DNA of 64,000 nt from Serinus canaria (Eukaryota; Chordata; Aves; Passeriformes; Fringillidae), in assembly GCF_022539315.1 (NCBI RefSeq), contig NC_066316.1:34597245-34661244 (forward strand), written 5' to 3'. Numbering within the stretch: the stretch's first letter is position 1; every line of letters starts with the position of its first letter. A model generated the notes under the pieces. The model was not told the origin of the DNA. It ran no database searches and was given only the letters and a program-made list of their open reading frames with translations. The position numbers and the translations under genes were made by a program. Positions 23,336-35,851 of the stretch are shown piece after piece.

Positions 23336-25579
23336 GCTGTCCAGGTGCGTGGAACAGAGGATTCATATTTATTTTCTGTTCCAAGTAGATTTTTTATTTT
23401 AACTGAAATTCAAAAGAAAAATAATGAATGAAAGGTAAAGAAGTGTCTCTGCAAATGTTAAGTCTTCTCCTCTTCTCGCAAACCACTATTTATTAGAACT
23501 CTACCATTGCCATCAAGATTACTTTTAGAGACAGAAAAACAGTCCTGAAATAAAACAGATGAACGTGGTAATCTAAGGAACATCGAGACAGAATTGTCTA
23601 AATTATAAACCTCTGAGGACATAATTTCTATATCCTCAGCAGAGTTTTTTAAAGATATCCTGATAAAGGTCTCAAAACTTCTGATTTGTACTTCCTGACT
23701 AAACACTTCAAGTGGGTGTCACTAATTTTGTGCACATAACATGTTGCGTAACCTTCATTTGACTAATTTATATGCCTAATTTACACCATATTCCTCTCTG
23801 CCATTTAGAGTTTGAAATAGATGGTGAATGAAGCAAAAGAGACAGAGAGAAGAAAGAAATTTTCTCTTTTACTTAGTCTTACCAAAGTGAGATCTGCAAA
23901 AGCTTTACTTTGCCAAGAAATTTTGTGTACTGCAGAATAAGACTGTTACAGTGCATATGTTCAAGTAGGTCAAATCAAAGTTCTTTAATTCATTGAATTT
24001 TATAATTTTCCTACTTTAGTGTGCTTTTAAGACAATTTCAATTTGAAATCAAGAGCATCTGATCACTTTAAAATCTACTACTTCAGTTAACAGACCATAA
24101 TTTACCTGTGACATACATTAAAAGGGTAATCCATTGTTGTTCTTTAAAAGCTATTAGAACTCATGGTGCTCTAGGGAATGATTTGTATGCTACTGGATGC
24201 TCAAGAGCAATTTTTCAAGACCCTAAGTGTGTCAGTATTTTTCTTGCAAATGTTTTTCTGGTCATAAAATGTAACATGGAGAATGTTATATCCTGAATAG
24301 GTGGTTTAATCTTCATTTAGTAGAGTATCATCTTATGAAATTGTTGCCGTATTTTTGTGACTGTGTATCCATCCTCTTGCAGACTTCCTCCCAAAATATG
24401 TTTTGTGGGGGTTTTCCACAAGATGAATGTTTAAAAAGTTTGAAATCAATACCTCATGCTTTGCCATGTAGGTGGTATCCCAAAATCTCTTCCAAATATA
24501 ACTATGTGTTTTGTAGCACCTGTTTCACAAGTTCTTTGGTGCCTGTTCCCCTTATGGGTGAGTATTAGCATTTACTCCAGTAGATAAAACATCTGGTCCA
24601 GTTTTTGCTGGTAGTCCCACACAACATCAACAGTTCTTCTAGTATTACTAGAAGAAAAAAACATCAGATGAGGACAGCATACTGGCCCACAGGTCTTTCT
24701 TATTAATCCTTTGGCTTTTTCTATTAGACTTCGGAATTTACTACTGTGGGTAAAGTGGGGAGGATGCAAAAGCTGTACTTCCCTTTGTGATTCTGGTAAA
24801 AACAGCAGGATACAGAGAAAGGATTTGCACAGTATACCTTTCAAAAATGCCAATGCAATCCTCAGCAATTTTTTTTCCCCTTTTTTTGTACCATATCACG
24901 AAGCTGACTTGGGAAAGGGCAAGGGCAGCCAGTGAGCCTGTCCAATCTGCCTCTGCCACTGTGGAGGTCAGAGCAGTGCAGGTCTGCACAGGGGAGTGCT
25001 TCATTTGCTGTGGCCTTGTGAGGCTGTGAAAGATCTATCCTTAGCCACTGACAGTATTCTGAGCAGAAGCATTTGAGGCTTAGCAAGCAAGCATTTTAAT
25101 GGAGCACTGCAACACTTAGAGGGGCCAGGACTGCACACATGAATATTTGTGTTGTCTATTGTGACAGCTTATGATTTCAGAAGAGTTTATGTATAAATTC
25201 CTAGTTAGAGTCTTGTCTTCTGCTTACAAAATGCCCACAAGTGCATTGTTGGCTACAAATTAGGCTTCCTGATTTTTTTATTACAGTATTTCACAATAAG
25301 TGTATATTACATCCCTGGGAAAACTCTGATTTATGAGACCTTTGAGGTTTAAGTTTTAAGATTATTTTAGCTTACCAGAACAGAATATAATTTTTTAGCA
25401 TATTTGAGAATCAGGGACAGGAATTTAAACTTTGCTGGTGCATACTTGATCATCGTTGAACAGACTGACTGTCTTTACTATTTAAAGGAAAATTGCTCTA
25501 ACAATTACTAGTGACCTTGCATTTGTCTCCTATTGTTTCAATTAAAAATAAATAGAAGGATTGTAGTATTTTCATTAAA

Positions 25580-25730
25580 TATTTTAAAGTACTTTACAGA
25601 AGAGGTCAAGATAATAGTAATAGAGAAACTGAGGAAGAGCAAGAAACAAAGGAAAAGAAGAGTATAACCCCCAAATATTTTTCTCAGTGTTACCAGGTAA
25701 GTAACCCAAGTAGTCTTGCTCCCACTATGG
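25580..25730 (+). mobile_element. Possible ancient MIR-like SINE remnant
   Basis: The order of blocks follows the amniote MIR-type SINE: AAAGTACTTTACAGAAGAGG, then GAGAAACTGAGG about 30 bp later, and a tail block GTAACCCAAGTAGTCTTGCT that resembles the terminal GAACCC-AGTC-TGCTCCC part. The middle is expanded with purine-rich sequence. Divergence is high, so the call depends on block order more than on identity. Confidence 0.4.
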
Positions 25731-26695
25731 GACATGGTGGGACAAAAAGGCAGATACCTTGTGGATCTTGCTTTACAGCCCAGTGCAAAGCTAAAACCTG
25801 GACAATCTTAGTTTCTCCTTTGGAGGAGGGAAGCAACACATTTTATCTCTTTCTTCCCCTTTCACCTCAGGATGAAAACCTGGGAAAAGTCCTCTGTACT
25901 CACTTTTTAAAGGCATAGTCTAGTCCTTAGCATATGGTCTAAAATGAAAATACTTTGCTGAACTTAGTATTAGCTTCTCAGGTAAAGTTACTTTACTACT
26001 TTTTCTACACCTTAAAAAAAAAAAAGGTAAACAAATTCCTAATGTTCAATGTACAGCCATTATTTACTATTAAGATTCCTGTATGCTTGAAGTGGTGGTA
26101 ATTTTTTTCCAGTATTATGAATCTTCATTTGGCACAAATTGTCTGTGTTCAATATATCCTAATTTGTTCTAGGTTATCATTGCCTTTGCAGTGCAACTTT
26201 AGCATTGATTCTGAAAAAAATGAGGAGTGAAAAGGCAACTGTTTGCAAGGCAGAGCTAGATAGAAGTTTTATCAGAGAAAGAAGTTCAGTATTTTATCCT
26301 CTGAGTAGATTTTATTTTTAAGGCGGTTTCCCAGAAGCCACAGAGAAAAGGGAAACAAAGCTAAAATTGGGACAAGGTCAGCTGGATATAGAAGTGACTG
26401 TAACAAACCTCAAATAGTTCTGTTATTTTTGTTTCAGCTAAAGTTCACAGAATTTTTATTAGGAATCTAACCTAGATATTTACACAGGAATCAGAAAGAA
26501 CAACTTTCTAATGGCTGCCCAGCAGGGAGGTTGTATTCGTAACTGGTGTTAACTTTATACTCAATGCTGACAGATATCAGTTTAAATTTTCAAATATGGG
26601 AAGCCTCCCTTTACTAAGGGTATAACATATTAGAAAGTAAGAGATTGGAGAAATATTTTGAGCTGATTTTTTAATTACTCCTTTCTTGGAAAACT

Positions 26696-26746
26696 GTATG
26701 TATATATATATACACACCTATACATATGTATATATATACACAGTAT
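26696..26746 (+). repeat. TA/CA compound microsatellite
   Basis: Alternating pyrimidine-purine sequence made of two TATATATACACA-type segments joined by CTATACATATG. It could be polymorphic or prone to unusual structure; no function is suggested. Confidence 0.9.
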
Positions 26747-28147
26747 ACTCATGTAGACACATGTATTTTATCAGAATAAGATATGATTCTTTTTCATTTT
26801 AAGGGCTTCACAATCAATGTAACAATGCCAGTTCTTATTTAAACAAGATACAAATGCAGATAGCACACATTTTCCAAGCAGAAATTAATTATTTCAAATC
26901 AATTGTTAGGGCTAGTTTATCTCCACTCCTCTTCTAAAAGGAACTTACTCTATCACAGGTGGAGCAAATACTTACATGCCTGTGGTGTCTTCATGCAGGA
27001 CTTCACCCTGCTACCCCCATCCCCCCGCAAAACTGCTCAGAAACATTAGGTATCAGATAACATAAGTCACAGAGGTACTCAGAATTTCCTCTGTTGCTAA
27101 GAATAGACACTACTGTTAGAGGTTTCTCTGAGAAGATATCTGCACATTAGAGTTAATTTTCTGTCCAAAATAAAATAGCTTAAATGTATTTGTTCTCCTA
27201 GAAGGCATGCTACTTTAAAATGAGAAATGCTGAATATCCCAAGCTGGTGTTTACTTGGAAGTTTTAGATCTGGGAAGATTTAATTTAGACGATTCTATAC
27301 TTTGTAGCTGATGTGCATATACAAAGAATATTCTGTCATTTTGACTTTCATTTTTGTGATGATTTTATAGTTTATTTTTCACTATTGAAGCATATAGATA
27401 TTATCTTTTATATGTGCATTTAAGTAAATGCAAAGACCATCTATAAAATACATAAACTGCACACTGGGAACATAGGTATACTCTGTATGCTTGTAGTGAA
27501 GGCTGCTGTCTATTCTTCTGAAAGACGACACTTCACACTCCATGCGACATGGAAAATACAGAGGTTTTAAATAGGGATACAGCTAAAATGCAAAACTCAG
27601 CCAAGGGCAACAATATCTCTTGCAAACTGTTTTTAACAGTCCCAAACTGCCAAATCCTTTAACAACAGAATTAAGTCTAACTGACAGCTGACGAAAAGCA
27701 CACCTGATACTTTAGAGATAAACATGTATAATTTTCAGTGTCAAAAAAAAGGGAGGCTAGATCTAACCTTCAGCCTGGATTCAGAATGTCATGATACAAA
27801 GGGAAATGCAGTTTCTTTTCACTCTATTTGGTCATTATCATACCAAGCTAAGTCAGGAGCTGTCTCTAAGTCTTTCTTAAAAATGGGATCAAGAAGGCAA
27901 TTTAATAGCATCTAACTGCAAATACAATAGTCTTCATAGTTAGTGATTAATCCTAATGACCCTGTAAAGACAGGCCACATAGAGAGCATCTCAGTGGGAC
28001 TACTCTCATTCTTAAAACCAAAATGTGTTACATTTGTTCACAAATTATGGTTCTTATTGTATAGTTAGTGCAAGCTCTTGATTCTCATTGCATAAAATTG
28101 CAGTAATGCACAAAGATGGGGACTAAGAGATGAACTATTTTTTTTTT

Positions 28148-28200
28148 CCATTTTACAGTGGGTAAACTTAGGTGCAAGAAGATGGAGAGTCCTCTACAGG
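28148..28200 (+). mobile_element. Doubtful MIR-like SINE fragment
   Basis: CCATTTTACAGTGGGTAAAC followed by TTAGGTGCAAGAAG resembles the conserved CCATTTTACAGATG-GGAAAC-TGAGGC core of MIR-type SINEs. Only about 50 bp match and the flanks do not, so this may be chance. Confidence 0.25.
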
Positions 28201-29042
28201 CTGGGCAGGAAAATCTTGGCCAAGCCCTGAACTCTAAAGTTCAGGGGCTGGGTACATTTACCTGACAGCTGAATTTTTAGTTTCAATAAAAAAGCTATTT
28301 ATTTACTAATTCGATGTAATGACATTTGATTGAAGGAGTAATTTCAAGTAATTCAAGTAATTTGAAAATAGAAGGTTTTTTTCTGCTGTCCACCTTAAAA
28401 GAGCACTAGTAAATTAAACAATTAGAACTGGTTACAAAGGTAAGCTAAAATCTAAACATAATAAGACACTGTTTTCAGCATTTCAAAAGAACCAAATACA
28501 ACACATCAGCAGCTTCAAAATCCTTTTGAATAAGTGCACTCAGAAACAACTAACTAGCAAACAAAGCTTTTATGAAGACAGTGTGGTCAGTGAACTTTTG
28601 GCATGTCAGTTCTATAAAATGTAGGCCTCTAGAAATATTCCTCACATTTGAGTAAATAGAAAAGAGCCAAATTTAGCAACAGATGCTCTGGATGGTGCAT
28701 GATGATTTGTTGCTTTTTATAAACTTTGACAGGCAAAAATTTCTGTAAAAACAAAAGCATACTCCTTATGTATTGTTCAAAGGATGCAATTTTTCTTACA
28801 TTTTGAAGGATTGAGAATAATAAAGTGATCAGAATCTCAGAGACCAGTGGGATGATTTTATCAGAATACTTTCTATTTAGGTGAACTTCTATTCTTTTCA
28901 AGTAATACAGACACTGATTAAACAACATCCCATATCATGGGATACCTATTCTATATCCTAGCATTTATCATAATTTCTAGGCAATAAAGATAATTCTGTT
29001 GATGTATAGAACATCTTAGTCTAATAGAATGGGTAAAGTACT

Positions 29043-29141
29043 ACAGAATCACAGAATATTCTGGATTGGAAGGGACACACAAGGATCACTGAAGTCCAGC
29101 TGCTGGCCCTGCACAGGAAAGCCCCAAGAATTGTATCATGA
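29043..29141 (-). mobile_element. CR1 LINE 3' end, 5'-truncated copy
   Basis: On the plus strand the element appears in antisense. It opens with ACAGAATCACAGAATATTCT, the imperfect octamer that ends CR1, followed by GGATTGGAAGGGACACACAA, GGATCACTGAAGTCCAGC and CTGGCCCTGCACAGG. This wording is characteristic of young CR1 subfamilies of neoavian birds and is the best taxonomic clue in the window. Only about 100 bp remain, the usual result of 5' truncation on insertion. Confidence 0.9.
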
Positions 29142-30972
29142 GCAGTACATAAAAATGAATGTCCTTTGAAAATAAAAAGCCTTGGGTTTGGATTTTGGGG
29201 TTTTTTAAGCTATTGATTTCATGTAAATATGCACATGAAGATTTATAGGAGGGAAAAGTACTTCAACCTCAGGCATAACTAAAGTTATAAGAAATCAGTA
29301 GGTAACTGTATCTCATTGTCTTTGGTGAATGTCAAAGCAGAATCAGCATAGCTTCAGCAAATATAGTGTTGGGGTGTTTCCCTTCCCATGTCTTTCAGAA
29401 AGGCTATTTTACACCTCCAACAGGAAATCTTCATGCTTATTGTAGGATTGTGAAAATGCCAAATGAGAATGTCAACTATTAAAAAGGATAAGGGCATCAA
29501 AGTGGATTGATTCTACTAATATGATAAAAAGTGCTCTGCAAACAAAGTCAATTAAAAATTGCACTAAAAAAGTTGATTTTCCATGTTTTGATTCAGGAAA
29601 GTGATTAGGCACATGCTTAAAGTTTACTTTCCTGAACTGGAGACCTTTAAGAATTAATATGGGCCTCTGGAAAACAGGATATTCAGAAATATGCTGGGCT
29701 CCCAAATAGAACAGGGCAGAAGTTACAAGCTGATGTCTAACAGTGCCTCTTGTACCACCAGAACCACTAAAAGAATCACAACAGCAAACACAAAGCCACA
29801 GATGTATCTGTGCCTGGCTGCAGCACATGACAAGAACAATCCTGCCTTTTTGGTTTTGCTCTTTATTAGTTCTCATTCTGCTCAGAATTCACAACAAAGT
29901 TGCTTGTACCATCTGAATATATAAATTGTTTTAATAAATTTTGTTGTAAGTTTGAATTGCTTCAGCACTTTTTGTCTTCTCTCATAATTGAATACTTTAG
30001 AATGACATAATCTATTTGTTTGATTTCTGAACAACCTTTTTGTAGATGTTGCATGGATTCTTAAAATAGGAAAGATATTGTGTACGCCTGTGTCATTAGA
30101 ACATTGTTAGCATATTGTTTCATTAAGAATAGATATGTTGCAAACTTTTCATGGCAATTACTACAATAGAAGCCTTTGTTTACTTTTCTGAAGTTTTTTC
30201 CCCACTTGGTTTCCTATTATTAAATTTAGATAAATTTTTATGATGTCATGGTTCTCACAAAACCTCCATAGGGTTAAGGCATATTAATATGCAAGATAAA
30301 AAAAATATATTATGTTGATATAAAATCAAAGTGCAAACGCTGGGCAGCATAACTCAGATCCCAATATTAAAAATAGAAATGAGAGGGAAAAAGAAGAGGA
30401 AAAGGAATTAAGACTAGACACCAAATCAAAGCTGATAAAACATGTTTAAAAGGAAAATGCTGTTCCTCACTGGCATCTGTGGATTTAACTAAAGTCAGCT
30501 CTGTGTCATTTTGATAGACATAAACATTTAATTCAAATGGCTAATGTATTTTTTTTTCCTGAGAGTTATCCAAAACAAATAAGAGTGCCCTCCCCAAATT
30601 ATCCACAATGAGAATGTATTCAATGCATTTTTAAATTCAATTATAATTTGCTCAAGGATAATTATTAGACATTTAAACTATGAACTGGTATTCTTGATTG
30701 AGTATCGTGGTAAGTCACACATTATTCATGTTACTTGACAGGATGAGCATGCAAGTAGCTATTACTAAAATAATCAGTGGTCTAAAATCTACTTCTACTT
30801 CTAAGTTCAAGCCTTCAGTTCTTAAGTTCAGCAAATATGAATGTCCCAAATTTAATTGCTAAATATTCCCAGAAAATATGTGCTGGGGCTGTTATTTATT
30901 TAGTTTTGTTTTTTTTTTTAACATGGGTGTTTGAATAATTGTTGAGTTTTTGCAACCATATCCTGATACACT

Positions 30973-30997
30973 TTTTTGTTGTTGTTGTTGTTGTTTT
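30973..30997 (+). repeat. (TTG)n microsatellite
   Basis: A run of TTG units flanked by T-runs in intergenic DNA. Confidence 0.85.
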
Positions 30998-33900
30998 TCT
31001 CTCTCATTTTTTGCCTGATCACTGTACTAGGCACAAGTTCAAAGCTATTTATGGGCAAAAACAACAATGATGAAACAAAAGGCAAAATACAGAAGATATT
31101 AACAACTTCTTAAATATTTTATGATACTTTGAAAAAACAGAAAGCAAATTCAACTGTTCAGGCTAAGATACTGTATTTTGCTAAATCTGCAAATACAGTA
31201 AGGATAGGCAAATTAGTCAAAAGTGAAAATTTGCTACAGCCTTTGAATCCCCAACAATCAGACTTATGAATTATTGTAACATAAGTATGAATTTCTGTGG
31301 AATATAAGGACTGAAATTGATGAAAAATGTGGAATAAAATTGATGGAAAATAAAACTTCCATGAAAAAATGTCCTTTATGGAAAATGTCCTTTTTCATTG
31401 GTCTTTTATACAGCATTTTTTTTCCTTTACTGTGAAGCTGTTGAAGAGAGAAATTAAAAAGAGAGAAAGTTCAAAGCCTAGGTACTCCTAGTCATCATTC
31501 AGAACATCTAAATTTTGATACCAGCTTTGACTTTGATATTGCTGTTTTGAAGTTGATCTACTACTGTTGCCTGGGAAAAGAGCAGTCCTGTCTTTTCCCT
31601 CTCCATCCCACCCAGAACTGATCATTTCTGCCCACTCCCTTGCAGCAGCTACAGTGACTTGTTCAGTCTCAGAGAGATCAGGTCAATACACTAATGTTGC
31701 TTAAAACTCATGATATTCTTCCAGGGTTAACCTTAAATTGATTTACCTTGGTAATAGAAAAGAAGCAGCAGAAATGTGGTGAAAGCTAGACCATCCATCT
31801 TGGTATCAGGCTGGTTTTAGGGCAGCTTAAATTCATCATGAAAGTGATCTTCAACAAGATGTCTAAAAAATATGGTATGAACTGGCTTTGGTTTCCACAC
31901 TTCAATAAAAAATCCTGATGATAAGAAACTTCTCAGGCAACTTGGACTGAGGCTTTTATTCGCTTTTCTTGCTTGTTTAATGACAGGGGACATAGAGAAC
32001 ATTTTTGACTGTAATTTCTGCTACATCTGTTGAACACGGGTTCCAGAATCCTATTTACCTTCTCTCATTTCCTCAGCTATAGTCCCTGTTTTCAATCACT
32101 CACTTTACCATGGTGCTGCTCTTTATATCAGTGATGGATATTACTGTCAAGACTCATATTGATACATATATATTCCTATTAATATCAGAACTCATAGTTC
32201 AATGCTTAAAAGCAAAAGATGCTCCCAAGAAAACCTCTTAAAACCTTCCCATATTCAGGCTCAGAGGTAATTCTCCATCCCTACCCAGAATGTCTTTCCT
32301 AGACAATAAGTAGCCCCACTTTCTTCAGCATCACACATGCCTCTGATACCACTCAGGCTTCTCTACAACTGCGCTGTAGTGCTGTGCTTAAACCCACAAC
32401 TGTTTCCATTATAGCAACTCTGAATATGCCATTTATTTTTACCCTTTGAGACACCCGCTGCATCTCAAAACTATTCTTGTTTTTAACATCTACTAATATT
32501 TACTTCTTTTTTCCCATCTAAGGTTGACAAAAGGAAGAAGATTCATTGACAATTCTGATGCAAAGGCTGGTTTTCTCTTTCTTGTCTTTGACAGACTCAT
32601 ATGCTCCTGTGCATCAACATGTAACCTCCCTGCTCTTCAACCATACAAAGCAGTGTCCTGCTCTTCCCACTCAGGCTTCCTCCCGTGTCATTTCTCCCAC
32701 TCATCTCTTTAGATCAGGTTTAAAATCTTGCCTCCGCTTCCTGTCACATTAAGATTCTAGCATCTATCATCCACCTGTTAACATTTTGGATACGCCTTTT
32801 CGAGTTTGCTTTTCACATAGTGAGAAGGCCACGGGTTGTCCCTGCAAACCTGTGCAAAGTTAGCAAGTCATCTGCCTGTAAACATTTCCTAATAGTCTCC
32901 TGGGTGACATTTTCTGCAAATCTCTTGAAAGCAGCCAGATTCTGTCAAAGGCTGTCAGTCCATCATATTGATTGAACTGGCTTTACTGTTTCTTCAACTT
33001 CCCTGTTTTAACCCCTGCACTACAAGGGACTTGCTGTATGTACCATTAAATTTAAAGGCTTTGGGTAATGGGTTATTTTTTCCTGCTTTTTCCTCTGGTA
33101 CAGTACTTACTACAGAGAAATCTCAGCTATGACAGACGTGGCTGCTATGGTAAAAAAAAAATCAGTTATTGTAATAGATTAACAATTATTAATTTGAGCA
33201 TATAAAATAACACACCATAGTCAAACTCTAAGTCTTTTGTTCTAGTACTACATTTTTCCTGGGGAAATGATGGGGAATGCACTTTGGGATAAAAGTCACT
33301 GGATGGCACACAAAGAAGTGCCTTTCTTTCACTTCTCTTGGTACAGGTCTTAGTCAAGGAAAAGGGCCATGAACGGCTATGGAAGCTGCTGCTGGTATTA
33401 CTATAGTAGGAATTCTCTTAATGTTTTATTTTCATACAAGGAAGAGATCAAGTTATCGAATTATCTAAGAACAAAAAAGTAATAGCAGATTTGAAGTGTA
33501 TGTATGAATAGAGAAGAAAGACCATTTTTTCCAGACTGGATTCTTGTTTTCTCATTATACCTCACCCTAAACATGTTCCTTAATATGTGTATCCCTCTGT
33601 GTGCATACAGGCTGATGTTTTGTACAGAAGCCCTCTTCAACACCCACCCTCCTAGGATAATCCAGAAGCAGCAATCTAACAGGATGTTCCTTCATCAGTG
33701 ATGCCATCAGATAGAGCTACTGTGTGACCTCAACATTTGAGAAAAATGTCTCTATGTATAAAGTAAATGATTAAATAATTTGTGTTTAGCTTTAGTGTAA
33801 GTTGTGTTTTAGTTTAGTATTACAGTTCTACTGCTTGCCTAGTTCAGGTAAGAAATGGTGACAGCTCTTCACAGAAAGCAAACAAGGTCTCGATAAGACG

Positions 33901-35769
33901 TAGACATTCCTTATTTTCATTAGCCTCATTTTAGCAGATCAAAAAGATCCTGGGTACAGAGAGAAGATGAGCTGGATATATTACCACGTGTATTATTCAT
34001 AGGGTTAGACCTGATTATGCCTTTTGGCATCAAAATCTAGTAGTAATCCATGAAGAGAGCCCTCAGAGTAATCTGACTTTTTAAGGGCCTTCTGCTTTCC
34101 ACTGTCCTTTAAGTTGCTGCGGATGAAGACATACTGCTCCAGGAAAACCACTCTGAGCTCCCTCAGGCCTCTGGTCCCTTTGTGCTGTGGGGGTCAGGGA
34201 TGGCCTGTGACAGCTTGGTGATGAAGTGCTCAACACTTAGGACTTTATATATTGAAGGGAAGCATGAAGGAATGATATAACAGATGTATTTGTGCCTGCA
34301 GAAATTTATGGGCATGTGGATATTCTGTGCCAGGACTTTTGAGCTGCTGGCAAATATCCTTGCCAAAAGCCATGGAGCTCAGATTTACACAGAGTATATT
34401 TGTCATTAGGGTTGGTATTCATCAAATGTAACCTTGGTATCTTGTATTACTAAATGTCTCAATGCGAGTTGTTTTAATTTTTTTCCAGAGATAACCCTGG
34501 AATTATCTTTAGAGCACTCAACATTCAATCCCCCTCTCCGCTTTTACCTTTGCTTAACTCGCAGCTCTCCGTGTTGAGTGTGATGGGTGACATTTCCAAA
34601 GAAAGGCATCATGACTGAAAGTTGCCTCACTGTCAGTGTACACACTCTTACAGTTTGGAGGCGATGGATATTTTTTTTTACCTTCTGAAACACCATAAAA
34701 GCTTTGGCTTCACAGAAGACCTCACCCAATATGATGAGTGCAACTTGAGGGGGTGGCCTCTACAAGCCACTGGCATATGGGTTTTATGTATTAGGGTCTG
34801 TAAAGGAGATACCACTTGCAAGGATTTACAGTGTGGCAGGACTGTGTGCCAGATGGTAAAAGCCATATGAGTTGCAGAGTTCTTGAAAAAAGTTTTTTTT
34901 AGTTTGTTTTTGTTTATCATAGAGAATATGCTTCTGGGTTCATACAGTTTCAGCATGTTCTGCCTACTGCGTCATGGAGAAAAATATTAACTCCATCCTG
35001 AATCCAGGCCACCAGGAGAATAAAAATAGTATTTAAAAAAGGAGGTAGGCAGGCCGTTTCCTGGGACAGAAAAAAATAGTTAGTTTAAAATACATTCTTG
35101 CTATTTTAATACTAAAATGAATAGATTGTTACTGCTGTTATTCTCTGAAACGATCTATTCAGAAGATCAAGCAGAGTTCTTTGAAACAAGTATATTTAAA
35201 CACTCTGCTTATCCAGTTCACCAGGAAATGCAAAGTTTTTCTTGTTATGAAGAATTACTCACATTTGAGTTTGAGCACATGTTCGCTCACTACCATGGAG
35301 GGGCTTCCCCTACCACACGAACAGCTGGTTTAATATGGCAAGCCCCTGTAATTTGCAGTCACAGGCCAGGCAAGCACATGTAACTCATGGGACATCGCAG
35401 GGAGTCCAGGCACACTCCACACGGGAGGAAGGGCAAGGTGTGCATGGGCTGTAGGGGAGATCGCCAAAAACCAACACAGAGTACAACACACCTACAGCGA
35501 TAAAGAGCACGCAGCACCAAGGTGTTTTACTGGACTGTCCATCTTCTTTGACGCCAACTACTGTGCCTGTGAAAATTCATCTCAACCCACTATTTCTTCA
35601 CAAGAAAGAAGACATGCGACCGTCAGGAAAACCGTGGAGACGCCGGGCTGCGGGGACGCGGAGGGCCGGGAGGCCTGGGCGGGCGCAGCCCTCAGGCTGC
35701 CGGCAGGCGCGGGGCAGGCCCGACTGCCACATGGCCGCTCCCGGGCTCGGCTTGGGGCCCGGCCCGGTG

Positions 35770-35783
35770 CCGCCAGGTGGCGG
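35770..35783 (+). promoter_or_regulatory. CTCF-like motif in the orphan CpG island
   Basis: CCGCCAGGTGGCGG fits 13 of 14 positions of the CTCF core CCASYAGRKGGCRS as I recall it (mismatch at position 3). It also contains CAGGTG, a ZEB/SNAIL-type E-box. Two CpGs fall within the site, so binding could be methylation-sensitive. Motif match only. Confidence 0.4.
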
Positions 35784-35827
35784 AGCGGGCCCGGCGGGCA
35801 CGCTGGGCGGGGCAGCGGTGCCGCTGT

Positions 35828-35851
35828 CGCCGCCGCCGCCGCCGCCGCCGC
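35828..35851 (+). repeat. (CGC)8 trinucleotide repeat
   Basis: Eight uninterrupted CGC units inside the orphan CpG island. They would encode a proline run in the frame that begins ATGGCC at 35731 (a 48-codon frame ending at 35877). Such repeats are common in 5' untranslated regions and promoters of CpG islands and are prone to length change. Confidence 0.95.

Larger units (their letters stand above)
21665..23355 (+). mobile_element. Degenerate CR1 LINE copy, both ends truncated
   Basis: CR1 is the dominant non-LTR retrotransposon of birds; ORF1 encodes an esterase-like protein and ORF2 an endonuclease plus reverse transcriptase. Here about 21665-21960 resembles the C-terminal part of the ORF1 SGNH/esterase-like region, with a phrase of the form LHI..G(E/N)..., FKALG, GTGAQ and a tryptophan-containing end. 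From about 21975 the sequence is the ORF2 reverse transcriptase and C-terminal region. The endonuclease part expected between them is absent. The 3' UTR and octamer tail are also missing after about 23355. Several frameshifts and stops (for example KKG followed by TGA near 22185) show it is inactive. The 5' edge is uncertain by some tens of bases. Confidence 0.85.
23356..35600. other. Intergenic region between CR1 copy and orphan CpG island, no gene seen
   Basis: AT-rich sequence without a supported exon. It contains MIR-like remnants (25580-25730 and a doubtful one at 28148-28200), a CR1 3' tail (29043-29141), a TA/CA microsatellite (26696-26746) and a TTG run (30973-30997). A homeodomain-core-rich AT segment lies at 30605-30690. 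Open frames are all under 140 codons and have no recognisable domain. Confidence 0.7.

Noticed and set aside
28225..28246. 9-bp inverted repeat CCCTGAACT / AGTTCAGGG with a 4-nt loop
   Set aside because: Stems of this length are expected several times by chance in 64 kb.
34063..34385. Minus-strand segment that reads somewhat protein-like across two frames (ends near LEQYVFIRSNLKD)
   Set aside because: It suggested a decayed retrocopy, but I could not name a parent gene, and no poly(A) tail or target duplication was seen. A translated search would decide.
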